Assembly: GCF_000711965.1 (NCBI RefSeq)
Contig: NZ_JONS01000035.1
Coordinates: forward strand, 1 to 35,159
Length of the DNA stretch: 35,159 nt
Reading direction: 5' to 3'
DNA from: Actinomyces israelii DSM 43320
Lineage (GTDB): Bacteria > Actinomycetota > Actinomycetes > Actinomycetales > Actinomycetaceae
Shown piece after piece: positions 15,340-22,812 of this stretch (position 1 is the stretch's first letter; each line of letters starts with the position of its first letter). A program made the translations under genes and the position numbers. The notes under the pieces were generated by a model. The model saw only the letters and a program-made list of their open reading frames with translations, ran no database searches and was not told the DNA's origin.

Positions 15340-16097
15340 GCGCCATCGGCATGGAGGTGCACAAGCTTAAAAGGCGCCGCTACTGGCTCATGGCCGCTGG
15401 GGCGGTGGGTGTGGAGCTGGCATTCCAGATGAACATGATGCTCGGACGCGTCGGCAAGACGGATGGGGCAAACCTGCTGGTGCTGTCCCTGAACGACCTT
15501 TTCCTCATGTGCGTCATGGTGGTGCCTCTCGTCGCAGCATTGCTGGCCTCTCGTCTGACGATGACGGACACCGAGGAACGGATGGGGCAACTGCTCACCG
15601 CCCTGGGGCAGCGCGAGGGCACCCGCTTCGCTGCCAAGCTCGTCGTAGGTTCCTTCACCGTGGCGCTCGGGCAGGTTGCGATCGTGGCGTTCACCTCCCT
15701 GATCGGGCCCGGCATGGGCCTGAGAGTGACAGCAGCCTACCAGGACACGTTCTGGCCGAGCCTCATCATCATATTGGCCGCTTCGGTTGCGGTGATGGCC
15801 GTTCAGCTGGTGCTGGCGATCTGCTTCGAGAAACAGGCGATCGGGTTGTGCGTAGGCGCACTGGGAGGATTTGTCTGTTCAGGGCTGTCGTTCGTGCACC
15901 TGGAAGCTTTTGGCTGGCTGCTTCCCTGGGGCTTCGCTGCTGCCGCGACTCCGGTTTCGACGGCGGACTCCTATAAGGCTGGCACTTTCGTTGGCACCGC
16001 CCACCCTTGGATTAACGTTCTGCTCGCCATCGTCGCCACCGTCGTCTGGAGCCTCCTCGCCAGGCTCATTATCGCCTATAAGGAGAATCACCGATGA
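15336..16097 (+). CDS. ABC-2-type permease, LanE/LanG-like (first)
   Basis: The protein has 253 residues and starts M-E-V-H-K-L-K-R-R-R-Y-W, the basic amphipathic beginning seen in lantibiotic ABC permeases. About six hydrophobic segments follow: near residues 18-35, 46-70, 100-125, 140-163, 165-185 and 225-245. The T-D-T-E-E-R-M-G-Q-L segment after the second helix fits the conserved cytoplasmic loop of ABC-2 permeases. It overlaps the ATPase gene by four bases and the second permease gene by four bases, so the three should form one exporter. The proposed substrate is the lanthipeptide, removed from the outer face of the membrane. Confidence 0.75.
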   Translation: MSAIGMEVHKLKRRRYWLMAAGAVGVELAFQMNMMLGRVGKTDGANLLVLSLNDLFLMCVMVVPLVAALLASRLTMTDTEERMGQLLTALGQREGTRFAAKLVVGSFTVALGQVAIVAFTSLIGPGMGLRVTAAYQDTFWPSLIIILAASVAVMAVQLVLAICFEKQAIGLCVGALGGFVCSGLSFVHLEAFGWLLPWGFAAAATPVSTADSYKAGTFVGTAHPWINVLLAIVATVVWSLLARLIIAYKENHR

Positions 16098-16924
16098 GCA
16101 CCTCAGCAGCCTCTCTGGTCCCCGCCGCTTCACGACGCACGCCGGCACACGCTGCGCGCCCACCGCGCTCCCGGCTCGCGAAGCCGTCGGTGCGAGCGGC
16201 CTGGGCGTGGGAGAATCGCAAGGCCCGCAACTGGTGGTACTGGCCGGCGTTGGCGCTTCTGTGCGCGGGTGGAATGGCGATTGGCCGGGCCACATACCTG
16301 GAGTACTCCGACACGTTCAGGGACCAGGGGGCGAGTTGGTTGGCCGTCTGGGGGCAGGGGTCGATCCTGACGTCTATGCTGGCTTTCCCCCTGCTCGTGG
16401 AGGCGGTCATCGCTCAGGCCTCCGCTAGTGAGCACCAGGGGCGCAATTGGCGGCGCATGGCTGCCAACCGCCTGCAGAACACCATGCTCATGGGCAAGTT
16501 GCTTTACATGACGCAGACCGCGCTGCTCACCGCGCTGGTGTTCGTGGCAGAATTCGCCGTCACCGGGTTGCTCCTCGGATTCGACCCGGCTGGGCTCGGC
16601 CCCTATGTCGTGCGCATCATCCCCATAACCCTGGCTATTTTGGCCATTGAACTGTTTGTCGCCTGGCTCGGTGTGGTCATGACATCCTTCGCCTCGATTA
16701 TGAGCACCGCGCTGATCGCGACCCTTAGCGGCTGTGCCGCGATGTTCGTCATGCCGCCGCTGGCCAGGTTTTACCTGATGTCTCTCATTACCGCGGCCTG
16801 CGCCTCCCGCGACCTCGATAGTATTGACTCCATGAGCTCCATTGCACTCATCTCCGTGATCTGCGCAGTCTGGATCCTGGTATGGACCGCGGCGCTGCGG
16901 CGCAGCGCCGCCCGAGTCGCATGA
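16094..16924 (+). CDS. ABC-2-type permease, LanE/LanG-like (second)
   Basis: The protein has 276 residues. A basic, Ser/Ala-rich N-terminus of about 35 residues leads to A-W-A-W-E-N-R-K-A-R-N-W-W-Y-W and then about six hydrophobic segments, near residues 50-68, 90-115, 133-160, 172-198, 205-230 and 245-268. The order of segments matches the first permease, so the two are probably diverged copies forming a heterodimer. Overlaps of four bases on both sides place it between its partner permease and the histidine kinase. Assigning one as LanE and the other as LanG is not possible from sequence alone. Confidence 0.75.
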   Translation: MSTSAASLVPAASRRTPAHAARPPRSRLAKPSVRAAWAWENRKARNWWYWPALALLCAGGMAIGRATYLEYSDTFRDQGASWLAVWGQGSILTSMLAFPLLVEAVIAQASASEHQGRNWRRMAANRLQNTMLMGKLLYMTQTALLTALVFVAEFAVTGLLLGFDPAGLGPYVVRIIPITLAILAIELFVAWLGVVMTSFASIMSTALIATLSGCAAMFVMPPLARFYLMSLITAACASRDLDSIDSMSSIALISVICAVWILVWTAALRRSAARVA

Positions 16925-18372
16925 GTGTGCTCCCGCAGCCCGCAGCCCCGCGATCCTTCGCCGGTCGGGTCTCCGCCATATGGCGCACCGCGGCAGAGCC
17001 GAGGGACCCTGGGCTGTCGGCCTTCTCGGCAACGACTACGGTCCCGCCTGAGCCGTCCGTGCCGGCGTCTCAGGCGGGGCCGAGGGTTCCGCGCACCTTC
17101 CTGGACCGGGTCGCCGCCTGGTGGCGCACGAGCGCCGTGGGGCTGTGGGCCGTCGTGGCCGTCATGGGCCTGTTCGAGCTGCTCGTCCTGGGCCGGACCC
17201 TGGTCTTCGGCGGTCCTCAGGAGAACGTCCGACCCTGGCTGGCGTTCGGCCTGCTCGCCACCCTGATCCTGCTCGGTCGGCGCCGCCGGCCGCTGGCGGT
17301 CGTCATTGCGGTCTCTCTGGCCTCCGCGGCCATGGACCTGTGGGGGCTGCGCGGAGGCCTGGCCGTTCTGACGCTGGTCGCTTTCTACTCCCTCTTCGTC
17401 ATTGCGGGAACGGCTCAGCGCCTGGTCGGTCTGCTCATGGTCGTCGCCGGCTGGGCCCTTCCCCTGGCCGGGACGTCCTCATCCTTCACTCCGGGAGACA
17501 TCCTCATTCCGTACCTCATCCTCCTCTCCGCCGTCGTCACCGCGGCAGCGATCTCCCGGTCCCGCAGGGAGGCCCTGGAGCACGGCGACGCCCTGCTCGC
17601 GGCTCAGGCCGCCGAGCACCGGCTGCTGGCGCAGCGCGACGCCGCCCGCCGCCAGGCGCGGGTCGCGGCCGAGCTCCACGACTCCGTGGGGCACGACCTC
17701 ACCGCGATCATCTCCCTGTCCGAGGGGCTGGCGGGCGCCACCGGCGACCCCGACCTCGACGAGGCCATTGGCACCATTAACGCCCTCGCCCGCGAGGGCC
17801 TGGCCGACACGCGTCACGCCGTCGACGCCCTGTCCCCCCTCCCATCCGCAGCCGGCGACGCCGTCAGGCCTCGCGGCTGGGACCGCCTGGGCGAGCTGCT
17901 CACCACGGTGAGGGCCACCGGCATCGGCGCCGCCCTGACCGAGACCGGGCTCCGCCCCGAGGACCCCGGGGTCGGCGCCCTGGTCTACACCGTCGTGCGA
18001 GAGGCCCTCACCAACGTCATGCGGCACGCCGCGGGCGCCACCCGCGCCGTCGTCGCCCTGGACCACGCGTACGGCGCCACCCGGATCACCGTGTCCGACG
18101 ACGGCCGCGCACAGGGCGCTCTGAGCGCTCAGGAGGATGGGGTCCCGCAGCCGGGGCCTCCTGAAGGGCCCCTCGCCGCGCCGTCGTCCGGGCACGGGCT
18201 CATCCACCTGGCCGAGGCGCTCCACGAGGCCGGCGGCACCCTGAGCGCCGGTCCTGTTCCCGGCGGCTGGAGACTGCACGCCGTCGTCCCCCACCAGGCG
18301 GGCGCGCGGGCGGCGCCCGGCACGAGCACGATGACGGCCCCGGCCGTCGTCCCTCACCGGACGGAGGCATGA
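16921..18372 (+). CDS. NarL-type sensor histidine kinase (LanK-like)
   Basis: The protein has 483 residues; the start ATG overlaps the permease stop. A disordered N-terminus (about 1-70) precedes four to six membrane segments between about residues 74 and 212. Then come a coiled region, the HisKA_3 dimerisation helix with phospho-acceptor His253 (E-L-H-D-S-V-G-H-D-L-T-A-I), the N-box R-E-A-L-T-N-V-M-R-H-A (about 360-370), the V-S-D-D-G motif (391-395) and a G-H-G-L box (about 424). There is no extracytoplasmic sensor domain, so it is an intramembrane-sensing type, often paired with antibiotic-export ABC systems. The signal may be the lanthipeptide or lipid II damage; this is inference. Confidence 0.9.
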   Translation: MSVLPQPAAPRSFAGRVSAIWRTAAEPRDPGLSAFSATTTVPPEPSVPASQAGPRVPRTFLDRVAAWWRTSAVGLWAVVAVMGLFELLVLGRTLVFGGPQENVRPWLAFGLLATLILLGRRRRPLAVVIAVSLASAAMDLWGLRGGLAVLTLVAFYSLFVIAGTAQRLVGLLMVVAGWALPLAGTSSSFTPGDILIPYLILLSAVVTAAAISRSRREALEHGDALLAAQAAEHRLLAQRDAARRQARVAAELHDSVGHDLTAIISLSEGLAGATGDPDLDEAIGTINALAREGLADTRHAVDALSPLPSAAGDAVRPRGWDRLGELLTTVRATGIGAALTETGLRPEDPGVGALVYTVVREALTNVMRHAAGATRAVVALDHAYGATRITVSDDGRAQGALSAQEDGVPQPGPPEGPLAAPSSGHGLIHLAEALHEAGGTLSAGPVPGGWRLHAVVPHQAGARAAPGTSTMTAPAVVPHRTEA

Positions 18373-19088
18373 CCGTGCCCGGCAGCAGGTCCAGGAGCAT
18401 TGGGAACGGCGCCGGCCGGGCGCTTGCCGTCATGATCGTCGACGACCAGAAGGCCGCCCGCATGGGCCTGTCCCTGACCATCAACCGGGCCGACGACCTG
18501 CGGGTCGTCGCGCAGGCCGACAACGGCCAGGACGCCCTCGACCAGCTCGACGGCCTCGCCCAGCGGCATGAGCGCCTGCCCGACGTCGTGCTCATGGACA
18601 TCCGCATGCCCGTCCTCAACGGCGTCGACGCCACCGCGCGCATCACCCAGCTGCACCCCACCATCAAGACGCTGGTGCTGACCACCTACGACCAGGACGA
18701 CTACGCCTTCGGCGCGCTGTCCGCGGGCGCGGCCGGGTTCCTCCTCAAGGACACGCGGAGGGACCAGCTCCACCAGGCGGTCCGGGCGGTCGCCTCCGGG
18801 GACGCCATCCTGACCCCGCGCATCACCCGCGAGCTGCTCAACCGCCACATGTTCCGGCCCGTGGCCTCGCCCCAGCAACGCGCCGCCCTGGAGCGGCTCG
18901 GCCGGCTGAGCCGGCGCGAGCACGAGGTGGCCGAGCTCGTCGCGCAGGGGCTGACGAACGCCGAGATCGCCCAGCGTCTCACCATCGCCCCCGACTCGGT
19001 GAAGAAGAACGTCACCCGCATCCTGGCCAAGCTGGACCTGCGCGACCGGGTGCAGCTCGTCATCCTCATGCGCGACATCCAGTCGTAG
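18369..19088 (+). CDS. NarL/LuxR-type response regulator (LanR-like)
   Basis: The protein has 239 residues; the ATG overlaps the kinase stop. The receiver domain (about 19-140) has the acidic pair D25-D26, phospho-acceptor Asp77 (L-M-D-I-R-M-P), T105 and Lys127 (L-L-K-D). The LuxR-type HTH (about 178-236) contains S-R-R-E-H-E-V-A-E-L-V-A-Q-G-L-T-N-A-E-I-A. All phosphorylation residues are present. It should control its own operon and perhaps lanA; the palindrome at 11943-11982 is one candidate target. An alternative in-frame start at about residue 22 would remove a non-conserved N-terminus. Confidence 0.92.
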   Translation: MTVPGSRSRSIGNGAGRALAVMIVDDQKAARMGLSLTINRADDLRVVAQADNGQDALDQLDGLAQRHERLPDVVLMDIRMPVLNGVDATARITQLHPTIKTLVLTTYDQDDYAFGALSAGAAGFLLKDTRRDQLHQAVRAVASGDAILTPRITRELLNRHMFRPVASPQQRAALERLGRLSRREHEVAELVAQGLTNAEIAQRLTIAPDSVKKNVTRILAKLDLRDRVQLVILMRDIQS

Positions 19089-19139
19089 CGGGCGGAGGGC
19101 CGTCGGGCGGCCGAGGCGGGAGGGCCCAGCCTCAGGACC

Positions 19140-19189
19140 GGCCGTGCGGGGCCTCGATCGGGCCGGCCGTGCGGGACCCCGATCGGGCC
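19140..19189. repeat. 25-bp direct tandem repeat between convergent genes
   Basis: Two copies of GGCCGTGCGGGRCCYCGATC plus GGGCC (19140-19164 and 19165-19189) differ at two positions. They lie between the 3' ends of the response regulator and the minus-strand methyltransferase. Their GC-rich self-complementary pieces could help termination in both directions, but there is no T-run. Confidence 0.6.
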
Positions 19190-19229
19190 CGACTCCGACA
19201 GCGGTCCCTGCGCGGGTGCGCGAGCGCCG

Positions 19230-20954
19230 CTACGACTCCCCGGGCGGCGGCCCCTCGGCCAGCAGGTCCGGGCCCGGCACCGGGATGCGCTCCATCTCCC
19301 CGGGCTCGAACTTCACCAGGCCGCCGGCGTACGTCCGCCCCCGGCTCAGGGCGACCCCCGCGCGCAGGTGGTCCGCGAGGCGGTCCAGGAGCGGGCCAGC
19401 CATCGGCTCGCGCGGGTAGAGCCCGTGGGCGATATTGATGTGACGGGCACCGGCGTCGTTGCGCACGAAGGCCGGGGGGCGGCGGGCCATGTAGGTGGCC
19501 AGGATGGGGGCGGGCTCGCGCAGGCCCACGCTCCACCAGGCCCTGCGCCGGGAGGCGATGTACCCCTCAGGGACGCCCAGCGCCCTGGCCTCGCGCAGGA
19601 ACGCGTCGATCTGGCGGCGCTCGTCGTCGTCGAGGACATCGAGGTCCACGGGCAGGTCCACCACCCGGCGCAGGGCGTCCGCGCTCTCCAGGCGGGCACC
19701 GGCGTCGAACAGCTCGCGGGCCCGGGTGATGCTCGGGAAGAGCACCCTGGCGGGGAGCGCGAGGCGCCGGTCGCGCCTGACCCACACGGCGTTGGCGCCC
19801 GTGACGGCTCCGCGGTGCACCCGGCACAGCTCGCCGAGCTCGACGTAGCCGGTCGGGATCCCGGGGGCCGCGCGCGTCAGGGCCGACCAGCGGGCCGCCT
19901 CGGCAAGGCGGTGCCGGGGGATGTCGCGGTCCTGGTCGAGCCGGCCCAGCTTGTGCACCGACGCGACTCGGCGGATTGTGATCGACGGCGGCCTCCGGCC
20001 CATGCGGAAGCAGGTGATGGCGCCGGTGGTGGCGGCGTCGGCGAACGGTGCGGCCGCGGGGTCGAGGACGTGGATCGATGCAGCCCCCAGGTCGTCGAGA
20101 AGAAGCCGGCGCATGAGCCGGCCGTAGCCGGTGTCCAGCCACTCCGCGGAGGTGATGAACGCGCCGTAGTCGCCGTCGTGCCCGAGCTCGGCGGTGGCGA
20201 GGAGGAAGTGGGCGTGGAGCCCGGCCAGCGCGGTGGCGGGCAGGCCGCGGCGTCGGGCCGTCTCAGTGAGCCAGGCCTTCCACTCCGGGGCGATCCGGTG
20301 GTGGCGCACGTACGGGGGGTTGCCGAGGAAGAGGGTCGGGCCCGGGGCCTCCGGCAGGCTCAGCGCGCGGTAGTCGGCCAGGTGGATGCGGGCGCGGTGC
20401 GCCAGGCCGGCGGCCGCCAGGTTGGCGCGCAGCATGAGCGTGGCCAGCGGGTCGATGTCCACGCCGTGCAGCGAGGCCTGCGGGAACTGGCGGCCCGCGG
20501 CCAGCAGGTAGCGGCCCGAGCCGGCTCCGGGGTCGACGACGCGCGCCGGCCGGCCCTGACCGGCTGCCCAGCCGACCATGGAGCCGATGATCTCCGGCGG
20601 CGTGTAGGTCTGCCCGAGGCGGCGGCGCTCCTGCGGAGAGCGGATGGCGCAGTAGGCCTCGCCCAGCGGGTCCTCACCATCGCGGATGCGCGCCCGGATC
20701 TCGTCCACGACGGCGGGGGCCGGGGCTGGGCGCCCGCCGGGGCCCGGGCGCGAGGCGGAGCTGCTGGGGCCCGGGCGCAAGGCGGGGCCGCCGCGGCGCT
20801 CGCCGCCGGGGCCCGGGCGCGAGGCGGGGGCCCGCATGCTGCGGACGAGCCGGGCCTCGGCGGGCGTGAGGTCTCCGGAGTCCGCCGCCCCCAGTGCGAC
20901 GGCGAGGGCGACCAGGGAGCCGATGGTTGTCGGGGCGCTCATGTCGTGCAGCAT
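19230..20954 (-). CDS. Class I SAM-dependent DNA methyltransferase (N6-adenine type)
   Basis: The protein has 574 residues from the ATG at 20954; an ATG at 20942 gives 570 and sits close to a TAAAAT -10 box. After a disordered linker with repeated R-P-G-P-G units (about 42-78) come G-Q-T-Y-T-P-P-E-I-I (114-123, a TaqI/HsdM-type entry motif), SAM-binding V-D-P-G-A-G-S-G (140-147), G-V-D-I-D (164-168) and catalytic N-P-P-Y (212-215). The C-terminal half resembles a target-recognition region of Eco57I/TaqI-like enzymes. No nuclease motif or partner gene is visible, so it is an orphan methylase or part of a system with distant components. It ends convergently with the response regulator. Confidence 0.85.
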   Translation of the reverse strand: MLHDMSAPTTIGSLVALAVALGAADSGDLTPAEARLVRSMRAPASRPGPGGERRGGPALRPGPSSSASRPGPGGRPAPAPAVVDEIRARIRDGEDPLGEAYCAIRSPQERRRLGQTYTPPEIIGSMVGWAAGQGRPARVVDPGAGSGRYLLAAGRQFPQASLHGVDIDPLATLMLRANLAAAGLAHRARIHLADYRALSLPEAPGPTLFLGNPPYVRHHRIAPEWKAWLTETARRRGLPATALAGLHAHFLLATAELGHDGDYGAFITSAEWLDTGYGRLMRRLLLDDLGAASIHVLDPAAAPFADAATTGAITCFRMGRRPPSITIRRVASVHKLGRLDQDRDIPRHRLAEAARWSALTRAAPGIPTGYVELGELCRVHRGAVTGANAVWVRRDRRLALPARVLFPSITRARELFDAGARLESADALRRVVDLPVDLDVLDDDERRQIDAFLREARALGVPEGYIASRRRAWWSVGLREPAPILATYMARRPPAFVRNDAGARHINIAHGLYPREPMAGPLLDRLADHLRAGVALSRGRTYAGGLVKFEPGEMERIPVPGPDLLAEGPPPGES

Positions 20955-21540
20955 TTTAGATGGCCGACGGCAGTGGCGGGATGGGGGCCGGCGGGAGGGG
21001 CGAGGCCGGTGGTGGAGCCAGCCGGCACGCCGCGTCGTCTATTCCCCGCGGGCACGGCGCCATCTTGCTCATCTCTATCGCGGGATTGCCTGGGAATCGG
21101 GCTTCCCCGACCAGGTCGAGGCCTGTGCCCCCGCGCTTATGGGTCGTTGCGAGAACTTAGTCGGCCTTCCGTGGTTCCGTGGCCGGTCGCGCTCGCGACT
21201 TCACGCCTCACCTCTGGTGAGCAGGGAGCGGGACTCGGGTCGCGTGTTCGGCGGCTCGCTCATTCAATGGACATCCTGTGACAGGAGATGACCCTGGAGA
21301 CCACCGGATGAGTCACTGCGCACAGTGCCGCGATCTGTCGGGACAGGCCAAGCTGTTGCTCCACCTCGTAGAAGAGTCTGTCACGGGCGGGTCCCGGCCC
21401 GGGGCTGTTCGGGCGCTGCTTCCCTGGTGACTGAGTGAGTTTGGGGCTGCCGCATGAGCCATAGCCCTACCCGCTGAACTGACCGCGGGACCGGCGATGC
21501 GCGCACCAGAATCCAGTTAACGTGAACTGAGTCACATTAG
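20955..21540. other. 586-bp gap between the methyltransferase and tRNA-Pro
   Basis: No frame shows protein-family features. CAGTT (21514-21518) and AACTG (21525-21529) around AACGTG form a small hairpin just past the tRNA 3' end; it could help tRNA termination, though it is AT-poor and weak. TAAAAT on the minus strand near 20954-20959 may be the methyltransferase -10 box. Confidence 0.4.
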
Positions 21541-21614
<74 letters not shown>

Positions 21615-21629
21615 TGTGCAGCAGAAGAA

Positions 21630-21635
21630 AGCATA
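21630..21635 (-). promoter_or_regulatory. Probable -10 box of tRNA-Pro
   Basis: TATGCT on the minus strand lies 15 nt before the mature 5' end, so transcription would start about 9 nt upstream of the tRNA. A convincing -35 hexamer is not visible. Confidence 0.4.
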
Positions 21636-21738
21636 GTCGGCTCATGACGGTGGAAGGAAATCCGCCCGAAGAGGCATCGGTCACGCGGATGCGAGGCCCG
21701 TACTCGTCATCAAGAGTGCGGCGCAGCCGGGTGATCCA

Positions 21739-21782
21739 CTCCGGTACCGAACCGATCTCGGTGCGGAACTGAACCGATCTCG
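21739..21782 (-). repeat. 22-bp tandem repeat array, locus B (2 units)
   Basis: Read on the minus strand, CGAGATCGGT starts at 21782 and 21760, 22 bp apart. The first unit continues TCAGTTCCGCAC. It lies just downstream of the 3' end of the metallophosphoesterase gene and upstream of the tRNA promoter. Confidence 0.85.
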
Positions 21783-21821
21783 ACGCGGGGAAAAGCGGGC
21801 GGGCGGCGCGGTGCGGCGGAC

Positions 21822-22808
21822 TCAGGCGGCGGGCAGCAGCGTGAGCAGCGTGGCCTCCGGGCGGCAGGCCAGGCGCACCGGTGTGTAGGGGCTCGTGCCC
21901 AGGCCCGCCGAGACGTGCAGATACATGTCGCCGACCGCCTCGGGGGAGCCGATGCGGCCCGGCCACTGCGACAGGCCCGAGGCCCGCCCGCGGTCGAGGT
22001 CGCAGTTGGTCACCAGGGCGCCGACACCGGGAAGGCACAGCTGGCCGCCGTGCGTGTGCCCGGCCAGCGCCAGGCCCACGCCGTCGTCGGCCATGGCGTC
22101 CAGCACCCGCCGGTAGGGCGCGTGGAGCACGCCGATCCGCAGCGGGCGGCCGTCGCGCCCGAGCACCGCCGGCCCGCCCCCGTCGTCGTCGTCCCGAGAG
22201 ACGGGCGCCGGGAAGGCGTCGCGCTCGGCGTGCGGGTCGTCCACCCCGACCAGCTCGATGCGCCGCCCGCCGACGGCGATCGCGCCGCGGGCGTTGGTCA
22301 GGTCCGCCCAGCCGCCCGAGGCCTGCAGGTCGCGCACCTCGCCCCAGGGCAGTGCCACCTCCGCCTCGTCGAGGTCGTCGTAGGGCGAGGGCGGGTTCGG
22401 GCGCAGGTAGCGTGTGGGCAGCCTGAAGAGCGTCGTGCGGTAGTCGTGGTCGCCCAGGACGAAGGCGCCGGGCCGGCCCAGGAGGGGCTCGAGCGCGCGC
22501 CCCAGCGGCTCCAGGCCGTTGGCGAAGGACAGGTTGTCGCCGGTGTTGACGACGACGTCGGGGTGCAGGCGGGCCAGCCCCCGCACCCAGGAGACTCGGG
22601 CCTCGGTGCGGCTGGTCAGGTGCAGGTCGCTGAGGTGCAGGACGGTCAGGGGCTCCTCGCCGGCGGCGAGAAGGGGGACGTCGACGCGCCGCAGCACGGG
22701 GCGGCGCGCCTCGATGAGCGTGTATCCGAGCAGGCCGACGCCCGCGGCAGTCACGCCGGCAGCGATGCGGGCGAGCGAGCGCGCCGCACTGTGCATGGTC
22801 ACGGGCAC
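21822..22808 (-). CDS. Membrane-anchored metallophosphoesterase
   Basis: The protein has 328 residues. An N-terminal hydrophobic segment (about 12-32) anchors it; the calcineurin-like domain follows. The metal-binding motifs are S-D-L-H-L (60-64), N-T-G-D-N (88-92), G-D-H-D-Y (119-123) and G-H-T-H-G-G-Q (250-256). The third motif is normally G-N-H-D/E; Asn is replaced by Asp here. This resembles YkuE/Rv3683-type phosphodiesterases, whose substrates are uncertain. A GTG at 22808 is 4 nt after the PBP stop; ATG at 22796 is an alternative start. The coupling to the PBP gene, also seen in mycobacteria (ponA2-Rv3683), suggests a cell-envelope role. Confidence 0.85.
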   Translation of the reverse strand: MPVTMHSAARSLARIAAGVTAAGVGLLGYTLIEARRPVLRRVDVPLLAAGEEPLTVLHLSDLHLTSRTEARVSWVRGLARLHPDVVVNTGDNLSFANGLEPLGRALEPLLGRPGAFVLGDHDYRTTLFRLPTRYLRPNPPSPYDDLDEAEVALPWGEVRDLQASGGWADLTNARGAIAVGGRRIELVGVDDPHAERDAFPAPVSRDDDDGGGPAVLGRDGRPLRIGVLHAPYRRVLDAMADDGVGLALAGHTHGGQLCLPGVGALVTNCDLDRGRASGLSQWPGRIGSPEAVGDMYLHVSAGLGTSPYTPVRLACRPEATLLTLLPAA

Positions 22809-22812
22809 CCTG

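Noticed and set aside
19368..21281. A 637-codon plus-strand open frame opposite the methyltransferase
   Set aside because: It is a shadow of the methyltransferase gene with no recognisable domain.
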